Source: Pasteurellaceae bacterium RH1A (GTDB lineage: Bacteria; Pseudomonadota; Gammaproteobacteria; Enterobacterales; Pasteurellaceae). From it: a stretch of 64,000 nt of DNA. Made by a program: the position numbers and the translations under genes. This document shows positions 7,626 through 15,995 of this stretch, piece by piece. The notes under the pieces are model-generated. The model was not told where the DNA came from, made no database searches, and was given only the letters and a program-made list of their open reading frames with translations. Positions within the stretch are counted from its first letter, which is position 1. Each line of letters begins with the position of its first letter. Where the stretch lies: positions 1,969,771-2,033,770 of the forward strand of contig CP015195.1 of NCBI GenBank assembly GCA_012221805.1, written 5' to 3'.

Positions 7626-7699
7626 GATAGCGCCAGCGTCCTCGCTGGTGCTGATAAGTCCTTGATAAATAAAGCACAAGCGAGGACGCTTGCGCCATC
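7626..7699. repeat. Two-hairpin intergenic repeat, copy 1
   Basis: The left arm is GCGCCAGCG with loop TCCT and complement. The right arm is GCACAAGCG with loop AGGA and CGCTTGCGC. In the right arm a C to A change is matched by G to T, which keeps the stem paired. It lies immediately after the tesB stop. Confidence 0.85.
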
Positions 7700-7702
7700 A
7701 AT

Positions 7703-7720
7703 GAGGCCTTAAAAGGCCTC
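7703..7720. terminator. Terminator between tesB and arcA
   Basis: GAGGCCTT and AAGGCCTC form an 8-bp stem shared by the two convergent genes. It abuts the arcA stop codon. Confidence 0.55.
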
Positions 7721-8436
7721 TATTCTAAATTCCCACAAAAACGATAACCCTCACCATGAATCGTGATGATGATTTCAGGCGTATTTGGGTGATCTTCAAA
7801 ATGCTTGCGGATACGTCGGATGGTTACATCCACGGTTCTGTCGTGGGGTTTTAGTTCACGGCCGGTCATTTTAAAGAGCAGCTCTTCCCGGGTTTGGATC
7901 TTGCTTGGATTGTCGCAGAAGTGCTGCAAGAGGCGGAATTCGCTGCGGGGCAGTTTAATGCCCTCCCCTTCTGGGTTAATCAACATACGGCTATTGACAT
8001 CTAGGGTCCAGCCGTTAAAGCGGTAGCAATCCACGCTGGCTTCCTCGCTCACAGCCTTTTCTTTTTCTAGCATAGTGCGCTGCAGGAGGTTGCGGGCGCG
8101 GATGGTCAATTCCCGTGGGTTAAAGGGCTTGGTAATGTAGTCATCAGCCCCAATTTCCAGGCCCAAGATCTTATCCACCTCATTATCCCGCCCTGTTAAG
8201 AAAATCAGGGCAATATCCCGCTCTTCCCGCAATTCCCGGGCCAGCATCAGGCCGTTTTTGCCTGGCAGGTTGATATCCATGATGATTAAATGGACGGTTT
8301 GTTTTTGGAGAACATCGTGCATTTCAGCGCCATTGACGGCTTCAAACACGTCATAGCCTTCGGCCTCAAAAATGCTCTTTAAGGTACTGCGGGTCACCGC
8401 TTCATCTTCAACAATAAGAATTTGTGGGTTCTGCAT
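7720..8436 (-). CDS. arcA: Aerobic respiration control response regulator ArcA
   Basis: The 238-residue OmpR-family regulator has a receiver domain with the acidic pocket (VEDEAVT), the phospho-acceptor Asp in [12 protein letters not shown] (about residue 54), the switch Thr in FLTGRD and Lys in [11 protein letters not shown]. The C-terminal winged helix includes [12 protein letters not shown] and [16 protein letters not shown]. The sequence and length match ArcA, which with sensor ArcB represses aerobic metabolism genes when the quinone pool is reduced. ArcB is not in the window. It stands alone, with a 270-bp AT-rich intergenic region shared with the divergent haemin transporter. Confidence 0.95.
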   Translation of the reverse strand: MQNPQILIVEDEAVTRSTLKSIFEAEGYDVFEAVNGAEMHDVLQKQTVHLIIMDINLPGKNGLMLARELREERDIALIFLTGRDNEVDKILGLEIGADDYITKPFNPRELTIRARNLLQRTMLEKEKAVSEEASVDCYRFNGWTLDVNSRMLINPEGEGIKLPRSEFRLLQHFCDNPSKIQTREELLFKMTGRELKPHDRTVDVTIRRIRKHFEDHPNTPEIIITIHGEGYRFCGNLE

Positions 8437-8674
8437 TGTGTGTCGCCTTTATACGAAAATTGAATTTGTTACAAAATTGTAAGTATTTTACTGACTATTT
8501 GCCCCTTCCTGCCACTTTAATTTGTGTTTTTATTACGTTTAATCAAATTTCTTCACATCTTTTGGCTTGATTGATGATTTTTTATCTACAAAATGTACAC
8601 GAATTAAACCAAAAAGCCAACAGTAAAGCCATCATTTTTACATCTTGCTTATAAATAGCCATGCCGCTAGAATA

Positions 8675-8689
8675 TGAGAATAATTCTTA
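8675..8689. promoter_or_regulatory. Fur box upstream of hmuTUV
   Basis: TGAGAAT-A-ATTCTTA is a near-perfect 7-1-7 inverted repeat of the Fur type. It lies 19 bp before the haemin-binding protein start and probably overlaps the promoter, so iron-dependent repression is expected. Confidence 0.7.
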
Positions 8690-8707
8690 AATCTATTAGA
8701 GGTATCT

Positions 8708-9532
8708 ATGTCACTTATCCGTAGCCTGCTGGCCAGCCTGGCCCTCTTGCCCGCTCTCGCCCTTGCCCAAGAACGCATTATTTCCATCGGCGGCGACGTA
8801 TCGGAAATTATCTATGCCCTCAAGGCTGAAAAAGACCTAGTCGGGCGGGACTCCACTACCCTCTTGCCAAAGGCCAAGCACCTACCTGATGTGGGTTATA
8901 TGCGCCAGCTCAATGTAGAAGGGATTTTGTCCCTTAAACCCACTAAGGTGATTAGCTCGGTGGTGGCCCAGCCTTCGGTGGTGCTTGAACAGGTCAAAGC
9001 CACAGGGGTTATGGTTGAGATGATCCCAACAGGCCATACACCTGAAGCAGCCGTGGCCAAAATCACACAAGTCGGCCAGGCTCTTAACCAGCCTCAAGCC
9101 GCCCAAGCCCTGGCTGATGATTTCCAAAAACGCCTTGCCCAAGTGCCTAACTCCCTGCTTAAGACCAAGGTGCTCTTTATGATGAGCCGAGCAGCCAATA
9201 ACGTGATGGTGGCTGGTCAAAACACGGTGGCTGATGAAATTATCCGCCAGGTGGGGGCAACCAATGCCGTGCAAGGCATGGTGCGTTACAGCCCCATTTC
9301 CCAGGAGGGTATAATCCAGGCCAATCCTGATCTGATTATCGTAACCAGCGAAAGCCTCAAAACCCTGGGTTCTATCGACAAACTCTGGGAGGTTGCTGGC
9401 CTTTCCCACACCAAGGCAGGCAAGAACAAGGCCTATGTGGTGGTGGACGATGTGGCCTTTATGACCTTCGGCCTGGGCATTCCTGAAGAAATGCTCAAGA
9501 TCCGCCAGGCGGCTGAGCGTGCTGCCCCCTAA
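8708..9532 (+). CDS. hmuT: Haemin ABC transporter periplasmic binding protein
   Basis: The 274-residue protein has a signal peptide (MSLIRSLLASLALLPALALA, cleavage before Q) and two Rossmann-like lobes of the class III periplasmic binding fold. The start of the mature part, RIISIGGDVSEIIYALKAE, and DSTTLLPKAKHLPDVGYMR, are typical of HmuT/PhuT-type haem binders; the Tyr in VGYMR is a candidate axial haem ligand. It is the first gene of a three-gene operon behind a Fur box, followed by permease and ATPase. No TonB-dependent receptor is encoded nearby, so outer-membrane uptake must be supplied elsewhere. Confidence 0.9.
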   Translation: MSLIRSLLASLALLPALALAQERIISIGGDVSEIIYALKAEKDLVGRDSTTLLPKAKHLPDVGYMRQLNVEGILSLKPTKVISSVVAQPSVVLEQVKATGVMVEMIPTGHTPEAAVAKITQVGQALNQPQAAQALADDFQKRLAQVPNSLLKTKVLFMMSRAANNVMVAGQNTVADEIIRQVGATNAVQGMVRYSPISQEGIIQANPDLIIVTSESLKTLGSIDKLWEVAGLSHTKAGKNKAYVVVDDVAFMTFGLGIPEEMLKIRQAAERAAP

Positions 9533-9548
9533 CAAGCGGTAGATTTTC

Positions 9549-10547
9549 GTGGAAATCTTGCAAAAACGCCGCTGGGGGCTGATTGCCCTCAGCCTTGTCT
9601 TGGTGATCTGCGCTCTGGTTATGTCTAACATTGGGGCGCTGTCCCTGACCTGGACGGAACTAGCCAGCCTACCCTTTGACAACCCTGCCTGGCAGATCTG
9701 GCTGAATATCCGCCTGCCCCGCATTGTGCTGGCCATCACCGTTGGCATGGCCTTGGCCGTGTCGGGCACCCTCTTCCAAGGCCTCTTTCACAACCCCATG
9801 GCTGACCCTTCGCTGATTGGCGTAAACAGCGGGGCGGCCCTGGCCGTGGCCGTTGGCATTCTCCTGCCCAACCTCATTCCTAGCCAATTTGCCCTCTATA
9901 GTTCCATGTTAGCCGCCTTTATCGGCAGCACCCTGGTAGCCAGCTTTATCTACCTCCTCAGCCACCAATCCCAGGCCTCTATGAACAAGCTCCTCCTGGC
10001 CGGTATTGCCATTAACGTGATTTGCGGGGCAGCCATTGGGATTTTGAGCTATGTGAGCAGTGACCAACAGCTCCGCCAGTTCAGCCTCTGGACCATGGGC
10101 GGGCTGGGCCAGGTGCAATGGCAGGCCGTAATTGTGGCCAGCCTCATCATTGTGCCAGCCATCTTGTATAGCTTCCGCCTGGCTCAAGCCCTGAACCTAT
10201 TGCAACTGGGCGATGAAGAGGCTCATTATTTGGGGGTGAGGGTTTTACGATTGAAACAAACCACCCTCTTGCTGGGAGCCTTGCTGGTGGGCGTGTCAGT
10301 GTCGGTCAGCGGGGCCATTGGCTTTATTGGCTTAGTCATTCCGCACTTGGTTCGCTTTAAGTTTGGGGCCGATCATCGGGGCGTTTTGCCAGCCTCTGCC
10401 CTCTGTGGGGCCATTTTGCTGCTCTGTGCCGACACCCTGGCCCGCACCCTCTTTGCCCCGCTGGAAGTGCCGGTTGGGATCTTAATCAGTCTGATTGGCG
10501 CTCCTTACTTCCTCTGGCTGGTCATTCGCTTTAAGGAGGCCCGATGA
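9549..10547 (+). CDS. hmuU: Haemin ABC transporter permease
   Basis: This 332-residue FecCD-family inner-membrane permease has about nine to ten hydrophobic segments. Family signatures include RLPRIVLAITVGMALAVSG, LFHNPMADPSLIGVNSGA and the ATPase-coupling region SGAIGFIGLVIPHLVR. The chosen start is GTG at 9549, which gives a short cytoplasmic N-terminus before the first helix; no ATG lies at a suitable place. The 16-bp gap after hmuT carries an ACAAGCGGT uptake signal. The stop overlaps the next start (ATGA), showing coupling with the ATPase. Confidence 0.9.
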   Translation: MEILQKRRWGLIALSLVLVICALVMSNIGALSLTWTELASLPFDNPAWQIWLNIRLPRIVLAITVGMALAVSGTLFQGLFHNPMADPSLIGVNSGAALAVAVGILLPNLIPSQFALYSSMLAAFIGSTLVASFIYLLSHQSQASMNKLLLAGIAINVICGAAIGILSYVSSDQQLRQFSLWTMGGLGQVQWQAVIVASLIIVPAILYSFRLAQALNLLQLGDEEAHYLGVRVLRLKQTTLLLGALLVGVSVSVSGAIGFIGLVIPHLVRFKFGADHRGVLPASALCGAILLLCADTLARTLFAPLEVPVGILISLIGAPYFLWLVIRFKEAR

Positions 10548-11347
10548 TTTGCAAAAATTCCGCCCCAACCGACCGCTTGCTAGCAGCTCAAAACCTCTCG
10601 TTTAGCCTGGGCCACCAGCCCCTCTTGCAAGACATCAACCTTGAACTGGCAGAGGGCAAACTGACCGTGCTGATCGGCCCCAACGGAGTCGGCAAGTCCA
10701 CCCTCATGCGGCTGCTTTCGGGCTATCTGGCTCCACAAGCGGGCCAGGTTTTATGGAAAGAAAGCCCGCTTGCCAGCCTGTCCAACAAGGAATTGGCTCT
10801 GAAGCGGGCCGTTATGCAGCAGCAGAGCCGGCTTAATTTCCCCTATTCGGTGGAAGAAGTGATCTTGATGGGGGCCTATCATCGCCCAGCCAAAGAAGTG
10901 GAAACACATTTAGAGGCCGTGATTGAAGCCGCCCAATGCCAGCCCCTGCGACATAAGACCTACCGCCAACTCTCAGGTGGGGAACAACAGCGGGTGCAAC
11001 TGGCCCGTGCCTTGCTGCAACTGTGGAATGAGGATATGCAGAGCAAGCTACTCTTTTTGGATGAACCCACCTCCGCCTTCGATCTCTACCACCAACAGCA
11101 CTGCCTACGCCTGATTAGCCAGCTCTGCCAGCAAAAGGGCTTGACGGCCTGTTGTGTCTTGCACGATCTGAACTTGGCCTCGCTCTATGCCGATCAGGTT
11201 ATTCTGCTGGCTGAGGGCAAGATTCAAGCCCAGGGGCAGCCTCAAGAGGTCTTTACCCAGGCCTGTATTTGTCGCTGGTATCAAGCCGATATTGAGGTTA
11301 TTGCCCATCAACAGACACAATGCCCGCAGGTGCAGTTTTTGAAGTAG
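10544..11347 (+). CDS. hmuV: Haemin ABC transporter ATP-binding protein
   Basis: The 267-residue ABC ATPase has Walker A IGPNGVGKST, signature [18 protein letters not shown], Walker B KLLFLDEPTSAFD, and the switch His in CCVLHDLNLAS. Length and sequence fit HmuV, which powers haem import with HmuU. It overlaps the permease stop by four bases. It is the last gene of the Fur-boxed operon, convergent with the vapBC pair. Confidence 0.92.
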   Translation: MICKNSAPTDRLLAAQNLSFSLGHQPLLQDINLELAEGKLTVLIGPNGVGKSTLMRLLSGYLAPQAGQVLWKESPLASLSNKELALKRAVMQQQSRLNFPYSVEEVILMGAYHRPAKEVETHLEAVIEAAQCQPLRHKTYRQLSGGEQQRVQLARALLQLWNEDMQSKLLFLDEPTSAFDLYHQQHCLRLISQLCQQKGLTACCVLHDLNLASLYADQVILLAEGKIQAQGQPQEVFTQACICRWYQADIEVIAHQQTQCPQVQFLK

Positions 11348-11352
11348 GAAAG

Positions 11353-11751
11353 CTAGAGCCAGTTTTCTAAACGTAGGCCCTCAACCCGCTCAAACTCCCT
11401 AAGATTATTGCTGACCAGCACTAGCCCCTCGCTGCGAGCATGGGCAGCAATGTGCAAATCATTCTCGCCAATAATCTTACCTTGGCTGGCCAAGTCTGCC
11501 TTAATATTGCCAAAATGGGCTGAAGCCTTGGCCCCATAAGGCAGGATTTCAAGGCGGGAAAGAAAATCCTCAATAACAGCCAAATTCCGTTCAGGAAATT
11601 GGCTTTTTTCTGCCCCATAATAAAGCTCCGATACCGTAATAGCACTCACGCACATACGGCTAGCGTGACGGTTAAAGGCTTCTACTATTTCGAGAGGGCG
11701 GCGTTTGATAACATAAATCACAATGTTGGTATCTAACATATACTTAAGCAT
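11353..11751 (-). CDS. vapC: VapC-type PIN-domain ribonuclease toxin
   Basis: The protein has 132 residues. PIN-domain acidic residues are present: Asp in MLDTNIVIY, Glu in VSELYYGAEKS, and Asp in ENDLHIAAHA, with a last acidic position in NNLREFERV. VapC toxins cleave RNA, usually initiator tRNA, when not held by VapB. The ATG at 11751 is preferred over GTG at 11757 because AGGGG lies at proper distance before the ATG. It is downstream of and 8 bp from the antitoxin gene. Confidence 0.92.
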   Translation of the reverse strand: MLKYMLDTNIVIYVIKRRPLEIVEAFNRHASRMCVSAITVSELYYGAEKSQFPERNLAVIEDFLSRLEILPYGAKASAHFGNIKADLASQGKIIGENDLHIAAHARSEGLVLVSNNLREFERVEGLRLENWL

Positions 11752-11759
11752 AGCCACCC

Positions 11760-11993
11760 CTAAAAATCTTCACGTTCAGGCTGAAAACTAACCTCTCTTT
11801 CAACCATAAAATCCTCGCTTGCGCCTTGTCCTGCCAAGAAAAAGCTGTCCCAGGTCTGATTAATGGGACTTAGAATCCGTTCCTGGCCCACCACTCTCAC
11901 GGCTACTTTTTTCACATCATCATTAAAACGCACATCCACAGGCAATCGGACAGCTTGGGTGCGGTTGGTAATAAATACAGAGGCTTCAATCAT
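11760..11993 (-). CDS. vapB: VapB-type antitoxin
   Basis: The 77-residue antitoxin starts with an AbrB/SpoVT-like swapped-hairpin DNA-binding domain ([19 protein letters not shown]). It ends in an acidic, Phe- and Trp-containing tail ([16 protein letters not shown]) that should bind VapC. AGGAG lies six bases before the start. Such pairs usually repress their own promoter; the 190 bp upstream hold no other gene. Confidence 0.9.
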   Translation of the reverse strand: MIEASVFITNRTQAVRLPVDVRFNDDVKKVAVRVVGQERILSPINQTWDSFFLAGQGASEDFMVEREVSFQPEREDF

Positions 11994-12132
11994 CTTATGC
12001 TCCTTTTACTAATATTTTAGCCAGTATATCTCTTATGTATCTAGCTTGCTAGACCAAAGCAAAATATTTTCCTGAATGCAGTCTGAACAAACGGCCAAAG
12101 CGAATTATCTCTGGATAATAAAATAAACCAGC

Positions 12133-12149
12133 CTTAAGGTTTCCTTAAT
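12133..12149 (+). promoter_or_regulatory. PmrA/QseB-type direct repeat
   Basis: CTTAAG-GTTTC-CTTAAT fits the direct repeat YTTAAK-N5-YTTAAK bound by PmrA/BasR- and QseB-like response regulators. A possible -10 (TTAATA at 12161) follows 11 bp later, so the box would replace a -35 element for the small membrane protein gene at 12194. Confidence 0.55.
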
Positions 12150-12193
12150 CTTTCCTTGGTTTAATAGGCCCATCTTTAAACCAAGGAGCCAAT

Positions 12194-12391
12194 ATGAAAA
12201 CCCTATCTCGTCTACTTGCCCTCGTGGCCACAACCATCTTTTCCGCTCTCAGCCTAGGCCTGATCTTTTGTTTCACGGCCTTTTCCTTGCTGGCCACAGG
12301 CTTACTTCTTCTCTGGCGTAAGTTTTTCCCTGCCCAAGAACAACAAGCTGTATTTGAGGTGAAGCCAAACAGGGTTTGGTATGATACCTAA
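12194..12391 (+). CDS. Small membrane protein, unknown function
   Basis: This 65-residue protein has one long or two short hydrophobic segments (residues about 6-41, ending in LLLLWRKFF) and a polar C-terminal tail ending in VWYDT. AAGGAG lies seven bases before the ATG. It is a single-gene unit with its own box-like promoter and a terminator after it, so it is probably real. A two-component regulator of the PmrA/QseB type may control it, judging from the upstream direct repeat. No family was recognised. Confidence 0.65.
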   Translation: MKTLSRLLALVATTIFSALSLGLIFCFTAFSLLATGLLLLWRKFFPAQEQQAVFEVKPNRVWYDT

Positions 12392-12451
12392 CAGTGCACT
12401 TGAGTGAAAACGAAAACACTTAATCATATTTCCAACAAAATAAACCTTGTT

Positions 12452-12480
12452 ATGGTGTGGCCTTATCCACACCATTTTTT
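12452..12480 (+). terminator. Intrinsic terminator after small membrane protein gene
   Basis: ATGGTGTGG, loop CCTTAT, CCACACCAT, then TTTTTT. Confidence 0.85.
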
Positions 12481-12566
12481 GCAAAAAAACCTCTCTTCCC
12501 CACCGCTTGCCTCAAACAAAAGCAAACGTTTGCCTTTCATTTAACAAAATTGAAGTCAGGTTTTCT

Positions 12567-12582
12567 TGTGATCTGCTTCACA
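12567..12582. promoter_or_regulatory. CRP site upstream of glpT
   Basis: TGTGA-TCTGCT-TCACA is a perfect match to the CRP core, 104 bp before the glpT start. Activation by cAMP-CRP is expected. Confidence 0.8.
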
Positions 12583-12637
12583 GTTTTAGATAAATTTACT
12601 GGTCGGATTTCAAATTTTCGCTATGATGGCAGGGCTT

Positions 12638-12657
12638 AATGTTCGTAAATGAACATT
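12638..12657. promoter_or_regulatory. GlpR operator upstream of glpT
   Basis: ATGTTCG...GAACAT is a palindrome matching the GlpR consensus, ending 28 bp before the glpT ATG. Repression in the absence of glycerol-3-phosphate is expected. Confidence 0.75.
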
Positions 12658-12685
12658 GCTTACTACACATTCACAGGAGAATCTT

Positions 12686-14134
12686 ATGTTTGGTCCATTT
12701 AAACCTGCTCCGCATATTGCAGAGCTGCCGGCCGACAAGGTTGATGCCCGCTATAAATTCCTGCGTTGGCAGGTCTTTGCTGGGATCTTCTTTGGTTATG
12801 CGGCCTATTATTTCGTGCGTGCCAACTTCGACTTGGCTCAAAAGGGCTTGATTGAAGCGGGGCTTTATAATAAAGCTGAACTGGGTATCATCGGTACAGG
12901 GGCGGGCTTGGCCTACGGCCTGTCTAAATTCGTGATGGCCGGGATGTCAGACCGTTCTAACCCGAAAGTCTTCCTTCCATTTGGTCTTTTGCTGTCTGGT
13001 TTATGTATGACCATGATGGGCCTCATGCCTTGGGCAACCTCGGGCATTGCGGTGATGTTTATCATGATCTTCTTGAACGGCTGGTTCCAGGGTATGGGTT
13101 GGCCGCCGTGTGGCCGTACCATGGTGCATTGGTGGTCAAAATCTGAACGTGGCTCCATCGTATCGGTTTGGAACACGGCCCACAACCTAGGGGGAATGGT
13201 GCCAGGTGCCATGGTGCTTTTGGCCAGCGCCCTTTATTTCAGCACCCACGGGGTTGAAGCCACCGCCAAAGATGTTTGGCAACAAGCCCTCTACTTCCCA
13301 GGTATCGCTGCCATGGTGGCCGCCATTCCAATCTATTTATTGATGAAGGACACCCCGCAATCTTGCGGCCTGCCACCAATCGAAAAATGGCGTAACGACT
13401 ACCCAGAAGACTACAACGAAAAAACCTACGAGCACGACCTCAGCACCAAGGAAATCTTTGTCACCTATGTGCTTAAAAACAAGCTCTTATGGTACATCGC
13501 CATTGCCAACGTTTTCGTTTACCTCATTCGCTATGGCGTGCTGAAATGGTCGCCAGTTTACTTGGGTGAAGTCAAACACTTCAACATCAAGGGCACAGCC
13601 TGGGCCTATACCATTTATGAATTGGCCGCCATTCCAGGTACGCTGCTTTGCGGTTGGGTGTCTGACAAGGTCTTCAAGGGTAAACGTGGCTTAACGGGCT
13701 TTATCTTTATGATTTTAACCACTGCGGCAGTGGTCGCCCTCTGGCTCAACCCGGCCACGCCTGAAAACGAAATCGCCCAATATGCCGGCCATGCCTGGTA
13801 TGAGAACCCATATCAGCTTATGGATTTCATCCTCATGACCACCATCGGCTTCTTGATTTATGGCCCAGTGATGCTTATCGGCCTCCACGCCCTTGAACTG
13901 GCCCCGAAAAAGGCAGCCGGTACATCGGCAGGCTTTACTGGCCTCTTTGGCTACCTAGGCGGTACTGTGTCAGCCTCTGCGGTTGTGGGCTGGGCAGCCG
14001 AATACTACGGCTGGGACGGCGGTTTCTATGTGATGATCGCCGGCGGCGTGTTAGCTGTGCTTCTTATGTTTATCGTGATGATTGAAGAAGGCAAACACAA
14101 GGCTAAACTTGCCGAGCATTATGGCACTAAATAA
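12686..14134 (+). CDS. glpT: Glycerol-3-phosphate:phosphate antiporter
   Basis: The 482-residue major-facilitator protein exchanges external glycerol-3-phosphate for internal phosphate across the inner membrane. GlpT hallmarks are [20 protein letters not shown], the organophosphate:Pi antiporter signature [20 protein letters not shown], and a second-half repeat around [13 protein letters not shown]. About twelve hydrophobic segments are visible. The start at 12686 (MFGPFKPAP) is chosen over 12656 because ACAGGAG lies just upstream and relatives begin there. It is followed by glpQ, which supplies the substrate. CRP and GlpR sites lie upstream. Confidence 0.96.
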   Translation: MFGPFKPAPHIAELPADKVDARYKFLRWQVFAGIFFGYAAYYFVRANFDLAQKGLIEAGLYNKAELGIIGTGAGLAYGLSKFVMAGMSDRSNPKVFLPFGLLLSGLCMTMMGLMPWATSGIAVMFIMIFLNGWFQGMGWPPCGRTMVHWWSKSERGSIVSVWNTAHNLGGMVPGAMVLLASALYFSTHGVEATAKDVWQQALYFPGIAAMVAAIPIYLLMKDTPQSCGLPPIEKWRNDYPEDYNEKTYEHDLSTKEIFVTYVLKNKLLWYIAIANVFVYLIRYGVLKWSPVYLGEVKHFNIKGTAWAYTIYELAAIPGTLLCGWVSDKVFKGKRGLTGFIFMILTTAAVVALWLNPATPENEIAQYAGHAWYENPYQLMDFILMTTIGFLIYGPVMLIGLHALELAPKKAAGTSAGFTGLFGYLGGTVSASAVVGWAAEYYGWDGGFYVMIAGGVLAVLLMFIVMIEEGKHKAKLAEHYGTK

Positions 14135-14241
14135 TCTTTAATATTAAGGGAGGCTGTGGCTTCCCTTTTCTTTATCTGTCACAAAAAGGTAATACACTCC
14201 ATGTATATTGCCCAAAGAAAACCACTACAAAAGGAGACCTT

Positions 14242-15303
14242 ATGAAACTAAAAAATCTTGTTGCAGTTACCACTTTAGCCCTGTCTTCCCTGGCCTATGC
14301 CGCAAGCGATAAGCTTATCATCGCCCACCGTGGGGCCAGTGGCTACCTGCCAGAGCATACCTTGGAATCCAAAGCCCTGGCCTTTGGCCAACAAGCGGAT
14401 TATTTGGAGCAAGATCTTGCAATGACCAAGGACAACCGCCTGATTGTTATTCACGATCACTTCCTCGATGGCCTTACCGATGTGGCCAAAAAATTCCCTA
14501 ATCGCGCCCGAGCAGATGGCCGTTACTATGTGGCCGATTTCACCCTGGCTGAAATCCAAACCTTGGAAATGACCGAAAACTTCAAACTCAAAGACGGCAA
14601 ACAGGAGCAGGTTTACCCTAATCGCTTCCCTATGTGGCAATCCCATTTCACCATTCACACCTTTGAAGATGAGCTAGAATTTATCCAAGGCCTTGAAAAA
14701 TCCACTGGCAAGAAAATCGGCATCTACCCTGAAATCAAGGCCCCTTGGCTCCACCACCAAGAAGGCAAGGACATCGCTTTAGAAACCTTAAAAGTCCTGA
14801 AAAAATACGGCTACGACAAAAAATCTGATCGGGTTTACCTGCAAACCTTCGATTTTAACGAACTCAAACGGATTAAAACCCAGCTTCTGCCAGAGCTAGG
14901 CATGGACATCAAGATCGTCCAGCTCATCGCCTACAGCGACTGGGGTGAAACCCAAGAAAAAGATGCTCAAGGCAAGTGGGTCAACTACGATTATGATTGG
15001 ATGTTCAAGCCAGGTGCCATGGCCGAAGTGGCTAAATATGCCGATGGCGTAGGGCCTGGTTGGTATATGTTAATTGATGATAAGGCCTCCACCCCAGGCA
15101 AGATCAAATACACCCCACTGGTGCAGGAGCTTGCCAAGCACAATATGGAAGTTCACCCCTACACTGTGCGTAAGGATGCCCTGCCTGCCTTCTTTAACGA
15201 TGTAAACCAGATGTATGATGCCCTCTTAAATCAGGCAGGTGCAACAGGAGTTTTTACCGATTTTCCTGATACGGGCGTGGAGTTTCTTAAAGGCAAGAAA
15301 TAA
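14242..15303 (+). CDS. glpQ: Glycerophosphodiester phosphodiesterase, periplasmic
   Basis: The 353-residue enzyme cleaves glycerophosphodiesters to glycerol-3-phosphate and an alcohol in the periplasm. The GDPD motifs are present: IIAHRGASGYLPEHTLESK with catalytic His, YLEQDLAMTKD, VIHDHFLDGLTDV, and the C-terminal VHPYTVRKD. In Haemophilus the orthologue is lipoprotein D (hpd), which carries a lipobox cysteine. Here the signal peptide ends in SSLAYA followed by ASDK, so a soluble signal peptidase I product is predicted. It lies 107 bp after glpT and shares its terminator. Confidence 0.95.
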   Translation: MKLKNLVAVTTLALSSLAYAASDKLIIAHRGASGYLPEHTLESKALAFGQQADYLEQDLAMTKDNRLIVIHDHFLDGLTDVAKKFPNRARADGRYYVADFTLAEIQTLEMTENFKLKDGKQEQVYPNRFPMWQSHFTIHTFEDELEFIQGLEKSTGKKIGIYPEIKAPWLHHQEGKDIALETLKVLKKYGYDKKSDRVYLQTFDFNELKRIKTQLLPELGMDIKIVQLIAYSDWGETQEKDAQGKWVNYDYDWMFKPGAMAEVAKYADGVGPGWYMLIDDKASTPGKIKYTPLVQELAKHNMEVHPYTVRKDALPAFFNDVNQMYDALLNQAGATGVFTDFPDTGVEFLKGKK

Positions 15304-15329
15304 ACCTGCAAATTGCAAATAAAGCATGA

Positions 15330-15368
15330 AAAATTCCCACTATAGGTCATAATAGTGGGAATTTTTTT
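15330..15368 (+). terminator. Terminator of glpTQ
   Basis: AAAATTCCCACTAT pairs with ATAGTGGGAATTTT, followed by further T residues. Confidence 0.9.
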
Positions 15369-15380
15369 ATTGGAGGCAAT

Positions 15381-15929
15381 ATGTCAAAACACCTTCCTGA
15401 AATCCTCAAGGTTGAGGTCGTGGCCAAGAGTCGGATTTTTGAAGTACAGGCTGTCGATTTACGTTTTTCCAATGGGGAGCAACGCACCTATGAACGCCTA
15501 ACCCCGCAACGAGGCTCGTCTGTAATGGTGATTCCCATCCAAAATGATGAGCTGATAATGGTCAAAGAATATGCGGTGGGGCCGGAACGTTACGAGCTGA
15601 ACTTTCCAAAAGGCATTGTCGATAAGGGTGAAGAACCCATTGAAAGTGCCAACCGTGAGCTGCAAGAAGAAATCGGCTTTGGGGCCAAAAGGCTGGATTT
15701 TTTGCGATCCCTATACTCCTCTCCCAGCCACATGTATGGCCTGATGCATATTTTTGTCGCCCAAGACCTCTACCCCTCTTGGCTGACAGGCGATGAACCT
15801 GAACCGCTGGAAATTGTGCGTATTCCCCTTAGCCAAATCGACAGCCTCTTGGCCGACCCAAGTTTCAGCGAGGCCCGCAACCTAGCGGCGCTCTTTATGT
15901 TGCGGGAGTATCTCAAGCAAGCGGGGTGA
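15381..15929 (+). CDS. nudE: ADP-sugar/ADP compounds hydrolase NudE
   Basis: The 182-residue Nudix hydrolase acts on ADP-ribose, NADH and diadenosine polyphosphates. The Nudix box (residues about 75-97: G-x5-E-x7-REL-x-EE-x-G) is intact in GIVDKGEEPIES-ANRELQEEIGFG. The preceding MVKEYAVGPERYELNFPKG matches NudE. TTGGAGG lies before the ATG. Downstream, two imperfect inverted uptake signals (15917-15975) form a stem without a T run. The next 3 kb are mobile elements. Confidence 0.92.
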   Translation: MSKHLPEILKVEVVAKSRIFEVQAVDLRFSNGEQRTYERLTPQRGSSVMVIPIQNDELIMVKEYAVGPERYELNFPKGIVDKGEEPIESANRELQEEIGFGAKRLDFLRSLYSSPSHMYGLMHIFVAQDLYPSWLTGDEPEPLEIVRIPLSQIDSLLADPSFSEARNLAALFMLREYLKQAG

Positions 15930-15995
15930 TTTGAGGGAAAATTTGCAAATTTTGGCGGAATGCTCACCGCTTGTAAGGCTCTAGCATTAGGATTG

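Noticed and set aside
8882..9769. 295-codon minus-strand frame over hmuT-hmuU
   Set aside because: It lies wholly over two clear ABC transporter genes, has no start signal and a His/Gly-rich composition typical of an antisense shadow.
12457..12639. 60-codon plus-strand frame upstream of glpT
   Set aside because: It runs through a terminator and the CRP site and has no ribosome site.
15917..15975. Terminator after nudE made of two inverted uptake signals
   Set aside because: The stem is imperfect, the loop is long and no T run follows; kept only as a remark under nudE.
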